From positions 1 to 49,135 of IMG/VR virus record IMGVR_UViG_3300042445_002263: a stretch of DNA of 49,135 bases, one strand, 5' to 3'. Below, one piece after another: positions 36,601 to 44,972 of this stretch. The notes beneath the pieces are model-generated. The model made no database searches. It saw only the letters and a list, made by a program, of their open reading frames with translations, and was not told where the DNA came from. Each line of letters begins with the position of its first letter. The stretch's first letter is position 1. The position numbers and the translations under genes were made by a program. Source of the stretch: a virus.

Positions 36601-38286
36601 ATTTTCGTCAACTTTATAATAAGTAGTTTCTTCTCCTTTTTTACCATCTCTTTTAACATATCTTGGCTTCTTTCCTGTTGCAAGACCTTCTAAATAATCG
36701 CCCGTTTCATCTATTTTAGCTTGTATTAAATCAATTTGGTCTTGCTTTTCTTTTCTAAAGATAGGGTCAACTTCCATCATCTCTTCACGAGCTTTTTGCA
36801 AATCTTGTTGTAAGCTATTCCTTTGAGAAATACCACCTATAATTTTATACTTATCTTCTTTTGATACTGTTGTAGGAATCTTCCCTGCAATTTCTGCGTA
36901 TTGTTGTGCTGTAATGCTTGCAGCTTCTGCTTCTTCTGGAGTTAAATTACCTTCTTCTACTTGATTGCTGATTTGGTCTTGTATATTCTGTAAATCAGTG
37001 GTAACTTTTTTGTTACCTGTAGATTGATTAAATTCATTTTCTGTAACTTCTTTATCATCAACATAAAACTTCTTTTCACCTGTAGCGTTTGCAACTTGTT
37101 GTCTAATTGCTTTATCTGTGCTATTTAAACCTTGTAATCCACCACCCATTACACCACCCATTGCGCCACCAACAACAACATTATTTACAACATTTTTCCA
37201 AAAGTTTTTATTTATATCCTCTTCGTTAAAAACTTCATTTTTTGCTATTTTATTAGTTATTAATTTTACAGCATCGGAACCAGCTTGTTCTAGCCCTTCT
37301 GTAGTTCCTTCTGTAACGGCAGCTTCTGCTCCTTTTATACCTGCGCTTTTTAATTTAGTAGATAATGTAGATACTTTTTTAAATACCTCCCTTTCAATAT
37401 CTTTCGCAGTAGCTTTAACCCCTTTTTTAACTTGCTCTTCTATAACCTCTTTTGCAATTTTATTCTGAATATTTTTAGCTAAACCTGTATTTTTTAATAT
37501 TTTATCTATAGAAAATTTATTTAACCCAGCCATAATTGTTGCTTGAACAAATAAATATCCTACCTTTTGCGTATCAGACAGCTTATCGCTAACTCCGCTT
37601 TCTTCTAATTCTTTTGCATTATCATTAATTGATTGTAAAACGAATGTCGAACCACCGGACGCACCGCCTGCAGCCGCCTGCAGCACCGTTTTTGGCGCTT
37701 GAAAAAGTACACCTCTAGCGTCCTCCCAATCCAATCCACTAAATAAACCACCTCCCTCTTTAGGAGTAACGTCAACCGCTCCTTGCTGTTGTTCAAATTC
37801 TTTACTAGAACTAATCCAATCTACTCCCATTGGAGTTATTAATGGGAAGCCTTTTTCTATTCTAGCATTTTCTATAATATCAGTAATCTTTTTCCTGTCT
37901 GCTTGAGCATTTGCAACCCTTACATTCAAAGGCATATAAGGTTGAGCGGCAAGTATATCAGCCATATAAACACCACCACCTATAATTGACGATAAGCTTC
38001 CAACTAATGCTTCGTTATATATTCCAGCTAAATTGCTACCTTTAATTTTATCTTTCTGAATAGCTTTACCTATTGGACTTTTATATCCAATAGTAGCCAC
38101 TTCTTCTCCTATATCAAATTTATCTTGAGATGGTAATGGTGTAACCGAATATCCTGAACGTGTAGGTTGGTCTTTTTTTTTTACATCTTCATCTAACGTA
38201 AACCCACTTGGCAATTTTATATCTGTGTCCAAAGATTCATCTAACGTAAATCCTTTAGGCAATTGTATTTTATCGTTATCTGGCAT
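30658..38286 (-). CDS. Giant internal virion / DNA-ejection-type protein with HEAGH motif
   Basis: A 2542-residue protein. It opens with two copies of LPxGFTLDE, a motif common at the start of large ejected phage proteins. Residues about 80-400 include Gly/Ala-rich hydrophobic stretches (NEALVGSLSSIIGGGVYMA; VVGGAMGGVMGGGLQGL) that may pierce membranes. HEAGH at 1359-1363 is a zinc-protease-type HExxH, in a context typical of phage large polyvalent proteins. A Glu/Thr/Gly linker follows near 1540-1620, then long coiled-coil regions (about 1900-2070) and a hydrophobic segment near 2310 (STVIMSTLALAAAGGAVS). The tail is acidic. I see no RNA-polymerase catalytic motif. Probably packaged in the head and injected with the DNA; whether the protease is active is unknown. 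Confidence 0.75.
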   Translation of the reverse strand: MPDNDKIQLPKGFTLDESLDTDIKLPSGFTLDEDVKKKDQPTRSGYSVTPLPSQDKFDIGEEVATIGYKSPIGKAIQKDKIKGSNLAGIYNEALVGSLSSIIGGGVYMADILAAQPYMPLNVRVANAQADRKKITDIIENARIEKGFPLITPMGVDWISSSKEFEQQQGAVDVTPKEGGGLFSGLDWEDARGVLFQAPKTVLQAAAGGASGGSTFVLQSINDNAKELEESGVSDKLSDTQKVGYLFVQATIMAGLNKFSIDKILKNTGLAKNIQNKIAKEVIEEQVKKGVKATAKDIEREVFKKVSTLSTKLKSAGIKGAEAAVTEGTTEGLEQAGSDAVKLITNKIAKNEVFNEEDINKNFWKNVVNNVVVGGAMGGVMGGGLQGLNSTDKAIRQQVANATGEKKFYVDDKEVTENEFNQSTGNKKVTTDLQNIQDQISNQVEEGNLTPEEAEAASITAQQYAEIAGKIPTTVSKEDKYKIIGGISQRNSLQQDLQKAREEMMEVDPIFRKEKQDQIDLIQAKIDETGDYLEGLATGKKPRYVKRDGKKGEETTYYKVDENGDKTQISQARYDLAKAIKKEDSRKKAPVDENRRKRVEQFDILYGVKSNNPEFDFPDTFEEFNKKIDSDPNYLPDLYKRAQQYKETGEIAEDEMGTEASFIEAINPPVEKDITIGEVVDKKGTYKGQKGTFLQDGDSIVFENETSGEKYEIGKASEIQEKPASEFDVKYDESLVSVDDKGNINVRQKPYINRYSNPLKAINKDENGNIVSVNLETADGKKRTFKGSIAEDIAYQINLKEKSKNEPKAEVETTVVEEPMQPTENVEPVVEPVVEVKEEVEPVEVVEIPLDLEEKGEPIGSTLEAERRRSNGERIFAVTEQDEEPVEVTSVEMLRSYTPDQLLAYKPTEVAEETKPVEIPKEVYNPIVDKIRKGIQKLSDKAKISVLKGKNFAKALEDAIKTGGANLQSWGGFEKKGFEESPQWKKLIDDGTVKLNFDIKGLEGKPVVVINPDNMLTGEVITKNGKPIVDGNGGINFVTKFGDVWASSDNATANTLAKYINEARQKDIDAGGNGTIHVVVTKGDLSKSLTSHTGAKAAMKVLEYFVDKKLVSLSDFRKALTEVGKKYNIDFDGRLDAKAIHDDISKKFFGVNDSTFSKRGFFVQDVIDHLAKNSKSAKENIGKIRELLNTEALPQSTERKTGEISFAKEGIIDAIGHLLSDNMTVGVKNSEAYATIEIKHPVKVVDLSGKEEGHESYPFHLQQFDENGNKVKPVLNVLKESQHVTDILNDANNNAVDKKGGAGKFGSNQIGMAKGVVKPASEHPSGVNMMTDATGTIYGFEQNGKIVLNADVMNGNTPFHEAGHLWLSWAKENREDLHDAGMAKIEGSKYLSNVKNNPVYQENASKLPESERENYFKSEALAKAIGDNGEKFVTAAQKADFKQWLKDLWDTIAIHFGIKNMNAEQISNMTLDEFSKKVVADIVSQEEQVAAVDKLKGIKSFKNKKNFIKDNLKNEEDKKAIDELDFTEQDLIEIAKSEFDLPTFKNIKDAVQERSTEKILQPKQGEDGESGGGRKRMEPRVEGETTTEEGAGTEATQPESTTEIPEEIENVGLDNGDVDYVRITAADIGELRKSLGLPPYKGLPLETHEMLREAAQEMIKKGVSVESLYDKIKLGKILTNYENAFMAEYRAALDLELKNNPSAELLAKITEFADIFQQSASQTGKALESLKIIKKLNEANTLSNFLLSRQEDKGYPLTPKMMIEETARFEKIQEAKEQLQESAANDIIEQLAASVEMELKEEGKTKAKKSHEEFVKERKDALAAAKEAVKKVNKGGGGLMASAPGLPQLFAVAPHMNKYVKSLFAEGVSKLDDIVTEVHKEFSGLIEGLTKRDVLDVIAGKYNLKKKTANDISAGIRMLRREAELLGLLEKARLGQEAAKSEAQIQEKGQRIKELEDKIKEVKRLYKVKQLEEEGVSEAFKESLTDTEYNDKRQKFLDKKIEQLESDLKNKNYDKQAKETPKYTMSKKTKQKMDKVIELEKALAVERYNEQKRNLKWWQKAWDFVENTMGIRRIVQTSIDASIWFRQLAKLTLNPTKWDIASKFIYAGSQSIFSQKNYDRLMYGIEQSPDYKEMVKDGIRFNELNAIDSKNTNEFTNPQNIVYKIPIIRNIMIASQRIADASMNVARYELYQKNKKFLLSRGITRESDPKEYEAMAKFVMNSTGSGNMLKILETPEGKRAAGSIFYGARLMAANFNTLNPVYYAKMPPEVRKMAMKDMAAYTSTVIMSTLALAAAGGAVSMDPDDPEFLQVRFGKKVYDFTAGQASYIRTFLRILEYGVNAANKNKSNFETAKSRDFALSSAVRFFRNKLAPNWSYGVNAFVGKNTIGEDFDPMEIVKIYPMYADDVYNAFKEDGMVSLLTVLMPNILGIGFGSYYSDKNMKPMEEIIERAKNSDDVNPETIKKGMTMKEFKEYAEMRDKLIEEKITKLYQEGIYDSRAEKYVPITQSTPEEITAAIIKAKRQATTQSKSKFNSNNEEEDEEK
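33456..33644 (-). CDS. Overprinted small protein, MPYKSEAQR family
   Basis: A 62-residue basic protein in another frame of the same strand, wholly inside the giant gene. It starts MPYKSEAQRKYFNQNKEK and has VDVNEWNQESKGKQLPKRV. This layout (MPxKSEAQRxxF, then EW, then GKxLPxRV) is that of a small, widespread phage/bacterial protein of unknown function. The ATG is preceded by an A-rich leader like other genes here. In the host frame the same DNA encodes a low-complexity Glu/Gly/Thr linker, the kind of region that tolerates overprinting. The local DNA is richer in G than its surroundings. A chance match of this quality is unlikely, but translation is unproven. Confidence 0.6.
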   Translation of the reverse strand: MPYKSEAQRKYFNQNKEKMENQGVDVNEWNQESKGKQLPKRVQAQKQHSPKVLRKSQKKLKM

Positions 38287-39821
38287 TATTGTATTTTTTT
38301 ACCGTTTGCATCAAACCAATTTACACCATCTTGTGAAAATATCTTAATTCCACCTTTCCCTGTTGCTGTAAATTTAGCATTATTTTTTGTTTCTAAATCG
38401 TTTAAATTTTGAATTTCAGAAGCAGTTTCACTACCTGAAATTTTTTGATAGGCTCCTTGTAATTTAGATTTAAAATTTTTATCTTTTACATCTAAAGTTT
38501 CAGATTTTTCACCATCTTTATCTTTATATCCAATTGTAATTTGAGAAACCTTACCGTCTTTATCTTTAACTACTTTTACTCCGTTATACTCATACTTACC
38601 TCCTTTTAACCCATAAAACTTATCAAAAGCAGTTGTTATATCATCTTCATTACCAGAAAGGCTCGCATTTTTTAACGTATCAAGGTATTTACCAATAATA
38701 ACAGCTCTTTTTTCTCCTTCTGTTGCTCTTGGACCAGCATATGATGGAGGAGGATTGTATGATGTTTCAGATAGACCCACAAATCCTTGTGTATCTTTCT
38801 TTTTTAAATAGTTATATAAAGCATTTCTATTAGCAAAATCTTTTTCTTGTGGGCTAAATGTTTTGTACTCTTCTGGAGTAAATTGCTTTTGTGCTAATGA
38901 AACAATTTCAGATTTAGCATTATTCCCACCTTCTGTTAAAAATTTATCATATGCTCCTTGAGGAACCATATCTAATGGCTTATCAACTCCCCTTAATGAA
39001 TTAGCAGGCAATGGTTCATTTGCTATTTCAACTCCTCCATATGTCAAAGATGGAATCTTTCCACCTTTTTTTATAAATCCGCTAGGTTCAACTTCAAATG
39101 TTGGCTTATTCCAAAAACCCATTTTACCTGAAAATGTAGTATATGCTTGAGGAGTACCAAGTTTAGCCTCTATATTACGAGAAGATTCTTTACCTGATAT
39201 TACTTTATCTAAAGTATTATATTCTGTAATATATTTGGATAAATTTTCAGGATTTGATAATTCAGCAATAAGCGCAGAATCTTCTACTTGATTTGGGTCA
39301 ACAAATTGCCCTTCTTTAATTCTTCTATTTCTAACATCCGATTTTAAATCATTTTTAAGTGCAGCCACGTCCACTGAAGGATTGTTTTTTGCTACTTGAT
39401 TTATAATTTCATCAATATTATTATGTTCTAAAATAAATGTATTTGATGCTCTTGTAATACCCTTCATCCCATCATTTATTTCAGTTTGCAATGCAATAGG
39501 GTCATACCCTTTGTTATTATTTATTTTGGATATTAAATTAGATTGCAGCTTTGATACAGCGTCTTGTGACACCATATAAGCTTGTTCATCAGCGGGCATC
39601 CTATCTAATCTAACTCCAGATTGAATCATTGCCATACTTCTTTGCCTTTCCGCTTCTAACTCTTTGGCTTTTCTTTCCTCTGCTTGTTTATTTCTAAAAT
39701 TAGCTTGTTCTAGTCTTTGCCCAAATCTTTCTTCTTGAGCAGTTGCAGCTTGCAAAGCTTCGCCCGGAGATTGAAACATCTTTGGGATATTTACCGCATA
39801 ACTACCTAAATTTTCTGCCAT
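38286..39821 (-). CDS. Internal virion-type structural protein
   Basis: A 511-residue protein. The N-terminal third is a Gln/Glu/Arg-rich helix (FGQRLEQANFRNKQAEERKAKELEAERQRSMAMIQ); the middle is helical with short loops. The C-terminus has a beta repeat-like region (KYEYNGVKVVKDKDGKVSQITIGYKDKDGEKSETLDVKDK). No named family. It lies between a T7/P22-internal-protein-like gene and the giant ejection protein, sharing one base with the latter (TAATG), so a role as a cargo or ejected protein is likely. Confidence 0.6.
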   Translation of the reverse strand: MAENLGSYAVNIPKMFQSPGEALQAATAQEERFGQRLEQANFRNKQAEERKAKELEAERQRSMAMIQSGVRLDRMPADEQAYMVSQDAVSKLQSNLISKINNNKGYDPIALQTEINDGMKGITRASNTFILEHNNIDEIINQVAKNNPSVDVAALKNDLKSDVRNRRIKEGQFVDPNQVEDSALIAELSNPENLSKYITEYNTLDKVISGKESSRNIEAKLGTPQAYTTFSGKMGFWNKPTFEVEPSGFIKKGGKIPSLTYGGVEIANEPLPANSLRGVDKPLDMVPQGAYDKFLTEGGNNAKSEIVSLAQKQFTPEEYKTFSPQEKDFANRNALYNYLKKKDTQGFVGLSETSYNPPPSYAGPRATEGEKRAVIIGKYLDTLKNASLSGNEDDITTAFDKFYGLKGGKYEYNGVKVVKDKDGKVSQITIGYKDKDGEKSETLDVKDKNFKSKLQGAYQKISGSETASEIQNLNDLETKNNAKFTATGKGGIKIFSQDGVNWFDANGKKIQ

Positions 39822-39839
39822 AATATAATTTTAAACTAT

Positions 39840-40601
39840 TTATCTTCCAAACATAGACATACTAGGCAATTTGCCTCTAAATTCACGAGGAGCGCTATAC
39901 TTGCCTGTTATTGGTCCGTATCTTTGCGGCATTTGCTGTTCCATACCCGCGTATTTACTATAATCACCGCCTTGCAACACTTGTTCAGCGTAATTTGCAG
40001 GAGCATTAAACCCAGCTTGTGCGCCACCCACTCCTCCTAACATTTTATTAAAATTAGCTGCATTTTTATAGTTACCATATTGCATAATTCCACCCGCAAG
40101 GTCACTAACACCGCCAAATATATTATTCATACCTGATTCTCTCAATGCTGATTGAGCTTGAGAATCTAATTGATATTTCATTAATTTATTTGCCTGTACT
40201 TTGTCACCCTCGTTAATAGACATTGCGTAAGCTCTGCTTAAATTATCTAAAACACCTGCTTGTTGTTGCGCTTCTTGACCAGCTAAATTTGAAAAAGCTT
40301 GATTAGCATTTCCGGCAGCACCCGCTCCTGTAGCTAATAAAGTAGCTGAATCTGTTGCATTTCTTTGAGCATTTGCCATTTGGTCTGATTGCGCTTGTCT
40401 AATATTGGCTTCAGCTTGCGTAAATGCACGATTCTTACCATAAAATAAATTTTGAGTAGCGCCTAGATTTTGTCCGGCTAATTTGTTTTCTTCGTATTTA
40501 GCCCACTCTGGCTTTATTTCATTAGCCTTTTTCATTTGACTAAATCCAGATATGGTTTTACCAAGCGCACCAACACCTCCAAGTACTGCTCCTAATAACA
40601 T
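39840..40601 (-). CDS. Small internal virion / ejection protein
   Basis: A 253-residue protein with a hydrophobic, Gly/Ala-rich start (MLLGAVLGGVGALGKTISGF), then a long Ala/Gln/Asn-rich helix region (AEANIRQAQSDQMANAQRNATDSATLLATGAGAAGNAN) and a Gly/Tyr/Pro-rich tail. This composition resembles T7 gp14 or P22 gp7-type internal proteins, which insert into the host envelope on DNA ejection. Its neighbours are the tail hub on one side and two larger internal proteins on the other. Identified by composition and order only. Confidence 0.6.
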   Translation of the reverse strand: MLLGAVLGGVGALGKTISGFSQMKKANEIKPEWAKYEENKLAGQNLGATQNLFYGKNRAFTQAEANIRQAQSDQMANAQRNATDSATLLATGAGAAGNANQAFSNLAGQEAQQQAGVLDNLSRAYAMSINEGDKVQANKLMKYQLDSQAQSALRESGMNNIFGGVSDLAGGIMQYGNYKNAANFNKMLGGVGGAQAGFNAPANYAEQVLQGGDYSKYAGMEQQMPQRYGPITGKYSAPREFRGKLPSMSMFGR

Positions 40602-40627
40602 AATATTTTTATTTAAAATTAAACAAT

Positions 40628-43600
40628 TTATTGATTTCCTAAAATAAAATTCTGCCCTCTTGACAAATTAAATCCTACATCAACAAAATTAACATAAATT
40701 ATTGATTCATAAGATTGAAATTCAGTCATAATTTGAGGGATTTGAGAAAGCACAACATCTCCGGTATTAAGCTTTTGGTCAGCCGTTCCTGTTGTATTTG
40801 GCGATAACCTGTCCCTTAATATTCTAGCATACAAAATACCTTCTTGATTTGTAAAATCAGAATTTGTCAAGTCGGTAATTTGCGTATTTGGTAATGTTGT
40901 GTAGATAACCGTAAAATTAGGGGCTTGACTGCCTTCTATTACAATTTCAGCCATATCCTTTAATCCGCTCAATGGCTTATTTAAAACCCAACATATTCTC
41001 ACAGGGTATTGTTGTCCAAACCAAGTGTTCCACGTAGAGCTATTTGTATTAAATTCATATAAAGCGCCATTTTTCCACCCAAACATTCTATTGTCAAAGT
41101 AATCATATTGCTCTGCAATGAATTGATAATCACTTACCCATTTGTTTTCTTGAATATTAAAAGTCACGGTTTTAGCTAACCCATCAGACATATCAAATCT
41201 ATTAATAATAGAAGATGCGTAAGATGGGACTGAAGAATAACTAGGTAATGTATCAGCATAATTTTCATAAATTAATCCCGGCAATGTTACGCCAAGCTCT
41301 CTATGATAAGGGTCAACGTATGTTGGTATATGATGAAACCCATTGATATTATCCAAATTACCCTCGCTTGCTGCTAAATAACCTTTTGCGTAATTCTTAA
41401 ATAACTTTTCTTGCTTATAAGAACTTATCGGGAATAGCCCGTTTGAGCTATATTGAACAATAGTTCCATTATTTAAGTCATACCAAAATATTACACCCAA
41501 ATATTCAACTACCGTTTCTGGAGCGGTAGTTCCAAACATTCCTTTTAATACATTAATTGTACCTATTACAGCAGTATCTTGAACTAAAGATGAATTAGAA
41601 GAAGAACCAACTAATTGAACTTCACCCAAGTAACATGATGCAGTTTGGAAAGAGCCAATGGATAACATTACAACACCCTGTTCTGTTGTTTTTGAAGCTA
41701 ATTGTAGTTTTTGTATGCTACCTGTACCCAATGGAACTGTTTTAAAATTCAAAGCCTCAAATGTGCTTAATCCATTACTTTGAGTTCCTGCTGCAAACAC
41801 ATTAGAATATCTAATTTCATGTTCGTTTCTATTTTGACCTAATAAAATAACAAAATTTGGGAATCCTTGGTCAGTAAACCAATTTTTATAAAAAAGGTCA
41901 TTTGGCGACATTGCTTCTACATAATAATACACGGTAGAATTAAATTGCCTTTGGAATACAAAAACATCACCAATTAAGCTACCCGATAATGTAGAATACT
42001 GCCTGTTAACAGTTCCCCCATTTGTTATTGGGTATATATTGCCAACTTCATAAAAAGGTTCATTTTCTCCTTTTATATATGGGGTATATATTTCGTATAT
42101 AAATGGAATATTTAATAGTGAATTTACTATATAAGTTGATGTCAATAATATATACGCTCCATCTTGCCCTATGACCGGCAATTCATATCTAACATCATTA
42201 GTATCAACAAGGACGCAAATATCGCCTTCTGTATAATTATATCCTAATCCTGATTGTAATAATATAGTCGAATCTACTGCAACTGCACTAGTTGTAGTAG
42301 CATTCCAAGTATCCGAATATGTATAAAGTCCAGTAGTCACATTTTTAGATGCATATTTATTAGTGCTACTATAAGAATCTATAAAATATCTTGTTTTTAA
42401 ATTTGCTGTTCTTAAAATAGAATAATAATGCGCCCAATCTGGTATTTCATTTAATCTATTGGCATTACTTAATGTCCAATCTAAAGTTTCTACATTATTT
42501 GCAGCGCTACTAGATGGTGCGATAGTAAAAGGAGAGCCACCCAAACATTCTAATTCACAAATTCCCGCACTTATAAATTGAACTTCAAAAACATCCCCAG
42601 TTGTTATAGCATAATTGTTTAAAGTCAAGGTAGAATTAAAATAATACGGTAATCCCATTGAAGCTGTATCAAAAAATTGTTCTGCAATAGCCGGTAAACC
42701 ATAATTTTTAATTATTCTTATTCTAAATACATCAAACCCCGGCGTCAATGCTGTTACATTACCAATTATATTTACAGCCATATTAGCAGTAAAGGAAGAT
42801 GTAGCAACAAATGAAGTTCCATTTCCCGGCGCTCCGCCACTTGCGGTAAAATCACCCAATTGAACAACTTCAAATTCAAAATTATTATCAACAGCAAAAT
42901 CGTAATTTGCTATTATAGGGTTTACATTAAAATCACTATTTGGAGTAAACACCTTTGGTGGAGTGGTAGTAATATTACTACTATTTGTTATAACTCCTGA
43001 CTTTCTTCTTGCTTTATCATAAAAAGCAACACCTAATTGGTAAGAAGATTCACTTTTAAAAAACCTTTTGTTAGCACCAGCTATTGCTGTTGTTTGCGAA
43101 ACAGCTAATGATGTTGTAGTTGGAGTATCATAACCTGACAAATTATTAGCTAAAAACATTCTATTTGTTGCGCTTTCCATTGTAGTTGAAAGCAATGGGA
43201 CACTATCAAATGGTTTTGAAGAAATTGAACTTGGAATAGTAGCTCCTGTTACATCTCCGTAATAATCAAAATAAAGCTGTGTTGTTCCATTATTGTGAGC
43301 TATAAATGGTTGTTCATCTATTAATTTATCAAATGTCTTAATTACATTTGCGGAATTAGTAAGTTCATCTTTAGCAATAAGTCTAATAATCCTTGCAGTT
43401 TGGGGTATTTTTTCTAGCAAACTTAAAGTGCAATATATATGATTATACAAATCTGCCTCACCTAACTCAACTAAATTCAACATAGAGGCAACAGAATACT
43501 CTCCAAGTACACTGTCCTCACCATCAAAATAAATATACTGCCATGCAAATTTCCAAGAGCGATTTGCTATAAAATTATTTATAAAAGTATTATTATACAG

Positions 43601-44170
43601 CTTTTCTATTGAAGGGGCATATGCCGGGGGTCTTCTTATTAACATAATCTCATAAGAATCAGTTAAGCTTGTATAGGCTCTGGCATCTGTAACATATGCT
43701 GGGTAATTTAATTTTATACCGCTATCAATGTTAATCTTTTTAGGCTCATTGTAATTATCTGTCCAATAAAGTAAACCTTGATTAACCTTGCAATTTTTAT
43801 CAATCCTATGATTTTTATCAAAATTTAAACCACCTTCAACCTGACTATCATATAATACAGCATATGTTGTAGATGTTGCAAAATCAAATGCATAAATTCC
43901 GTGGTCACCAAATGTATTATATACAAACCAAAGCAATCTTTGACCTTCGATGTCAATACAACTTCCTATACATATATTTGTTCCATAAGGAGGATACACC
44001 GATTGCGTTATGGAGGTAGTTCCGGGTACGCCTTCTACACGATAATTTTTACCATATTGAGTAATCCCAACACGACCGTTCATTAGCCTCAAGTATTGAG
44101 CATCATCTAATAAATGCAATGAGTCATCTTGATTCGTTCCGCCAGTAAATAATTTTTTATCTCTTAACAT
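40628..44170 (-). CDS. Large tail-hub / stabilisation-type protein
   Basis: A 1180-residue beta-rich protein. The start, RDKKLFTGGTNQDDSLHLLDDAQYLRLMNGRVG, followed by repeated blade-like segments (LLWFVYNTFGDHGIYAFDF; GLLYWTDNYNEPKKINID), resembles the muzzle or tail-stabilisation proteins of short-tailed Bacteroidota (crAss-like) phages and P22 gp10-type hubs. Such proteins form the tail end that is opened for DNA release. The C-terminal part (VTFNIQENKWVSDYQFIAEQYDYFDNRMFGWKNGALYEFN) is also propeller-like. It is preceded by three ring-type proteins. The exact homologue needs structure comparison. Confidence 0.7.
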   Translation of the reverse strand: MLRDKKLFTGGTNQDDSLHLLDDAQYLRLMNGRVGITQYGKNYRVEGVPGTTSITQSVYPPYGTNICIGSCIDIEGQRLLWFVYNTFGDHGIYAFDFATSTTYAVLYDSQVEGGLNFDKNHRIDKNCKVNQGLLYWTDNYNEPKKINIDSGIKLNYPAYVTDARAYTSLTDSYEIMLIRRPPAYAPSIEKLYNNTFINNFIANRSWKFAWQYIYFDGEDSVLGEYSVASMLNLVELGEADLYNHIYCTLSLLEKIPQTARIIRLIAKDELTNSANVIKTFDKLIDEQPFIAHNNGTTQLYFDYYGDVTGATIPSSISSKPFDSVPLLSTTMESATNRMFLANNLSGYDTPTTTSLAVSQTTAIAGANKRFFKSESSYQLGVAFYDKARRKSGVITNSSNITTTPPKVFTPNSDFNVNPIIANYDFAVDNNFEFEVVQLGDFTASGGAPGNGTSFVATSSFTANMAVNIIGNVTALTPGFDVFRIRIIKNYGLPAIAEQFFDTASMGLPYYFNSTLTLNNYAITTGDVFEVQFISAGICELECLGGSPFTIAPSSSAANNVETLDWTLSNANRLNEIPDWAHYYSILRTANLKTRYFIDSYSSTNKYASKNVTTGLYTYSDTWNATTTSAVAVDSTILLQSGLGYNYTEGDICVLVDTNDVRYELPVIGQDGAYILLTSTYIVNSLLNIPFIYEIYTPYIKGENEPFYEVGNIYPITNGGTVNRQYSTLSGSLIGDVFVFQRQFNSTVYYYVEAMSPNDLFYKNWFTDQGFPNFVILLGQNRNEHEIRYSNVFAAGTQSNGLSTFEALNFKTVPLGTGSIQKLQLASKTTEQGVVMLSIGSFQTASCYLGEVQLVGSSSNSSLVQDTAVIGTINVLKGMFGTTAPETVVEYLGVIFWYDLNNGTIVQYSSNGLFPISSYKQEKLFKNYAKGYLAASEGNLDNINGFHHIPTYVDPYHRELGVTLPGLIYENYADTLPSYSSVPSYASSIINRFDMSDGLAKTVTFNIQENKWVSDYQFIAEQYDYFDNRMFGWKNGALYEFNTNSSTWNTWFGQQYPVRICWVLNKPLSGLKDMAEIVIEGSQAPNFTVIYTTLPNTQITDLTNSDFTNQEGILYARILRDRLSPNTTGTADQKLNTGDVVLSQIPQIMTEFQSYESIIYVNFVDVGFNLSRGQNFILGNQ

Positions 44171-44175
44171 TTCTA

Positions 44176-44970
44176 TTATGATTTAGGCGCTGCCATTGTA
44201 TTCTTTTGTACAATCCTCTTAATTTTTTCAACACTCCAATCAGCTTTTCTTGCTCTCAATATCTTTCTTTCACGAATGTATTCATTTTGCGATAATTGCT
44301 TTTCACCCATATTATAATTTCTATTATGAGCTTTCAATTGAGAGTCAATATATGCTTGAATTGTTTTTATTGCATAAGGGTCTACTAATGTTGCAGCATC
44401 TGCTGACTGACCATCTGAAATATATTGTAATACTACATTTTCAACATATAATTTTTGGTCTATTTGGATTTGATTTCTTTCTTTAAAAACTTGAAAAGTA
44501 TCTTCTTGATACCCTGCACCTAAACCAAAAAACCTACCAATATTTTCACCAAAATCATTATAGTGAACTGTAAACCATTGAGCATAAGGCAATGCGCCAT
44601 AATATAGTTGAGCTTGTCCGTTATTTGAATCCGGAGGTGTTAGATTATCTGTCCAATCCTGTGGGTTAAAGTTACTATTTGTATCTAAACTTGTTAATGG
44701 GTTTAATGTTAAAGTAGGCACTAATGGTCGTATTCTTTGCCCAACCATAACGCTAACATTAACATAATCCTGATAATCTTCAGGTAATTCTGCTGTATTG
44801 ATAGCCTGATTTACCGGAAGTATTTTTGTATTTATAACACGCAAATCGTCAAATGTTATATCACGAAGACAATCTGATGCGTAAACCATAAATTGCATAT
44901 ACCAATGTAATGGGTATCCTTTTTTTAAAAGGAAATTTTTAACTATATAATCTAAACTTGCTGTAGTCAT
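44176..44970 (-). CDS. Neck/ring-type structural protein
   Basis: A 264-residue protein. KGYPLHWYMQFMVYASDCLRDITFDDLRVINTKILPVN, then ELPEDYQDYVNVSVMVGQRIRPL, resemble ring/adaptor proteins found before the tail hub in crAss-like phages. The C-terminal 70 residues are helical and basic (IKTIQAYIDSQLKAHNRNYNMGEKQLSQNEYIRERKILRARKADW). It is five bases from the tail hub gene and two from the 213-residue gene upstream, so all three are co-translated. Confidence 0.6.
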   Translation of the reverse strand: MTTASLDYIVKNFLLKKGYPLHWYMQFMVYASDCLRDITFDDLRVINTKILPVNQAINTAELPEDYQDYVNVSVMVGQRIRPLVPTLTLNPLTSLDTNSNFNPQDWTDNLTPPDSNNGQAQLYYGALPYAQWFTVHYNDFGENIGRFFGLGAGYQEDTFQVFKERNQIQIDQKLYVENVVLQYISDGQSADAATLVDPYAIKTIQAYIDSQLKAHNRNYNMGEKQLSQNEYIRERKILRARKADWSVEKIKRIVQKNTMAAPKS

Positions 44971-44972
44971 TT

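Noticed and set aside
37605-37796. Minus-strand 63-residue ORF inside the giant gene
   Set aside because: No family pattern or A-rich leader, unlike the nested ORF at 33456-33644.
30658-38286. Giant gene as a phage virion RNA polymerase
   Set aside because: No catalytic Asp-rich polymerase motif could be found; composition is that of an internal, ejected protein.
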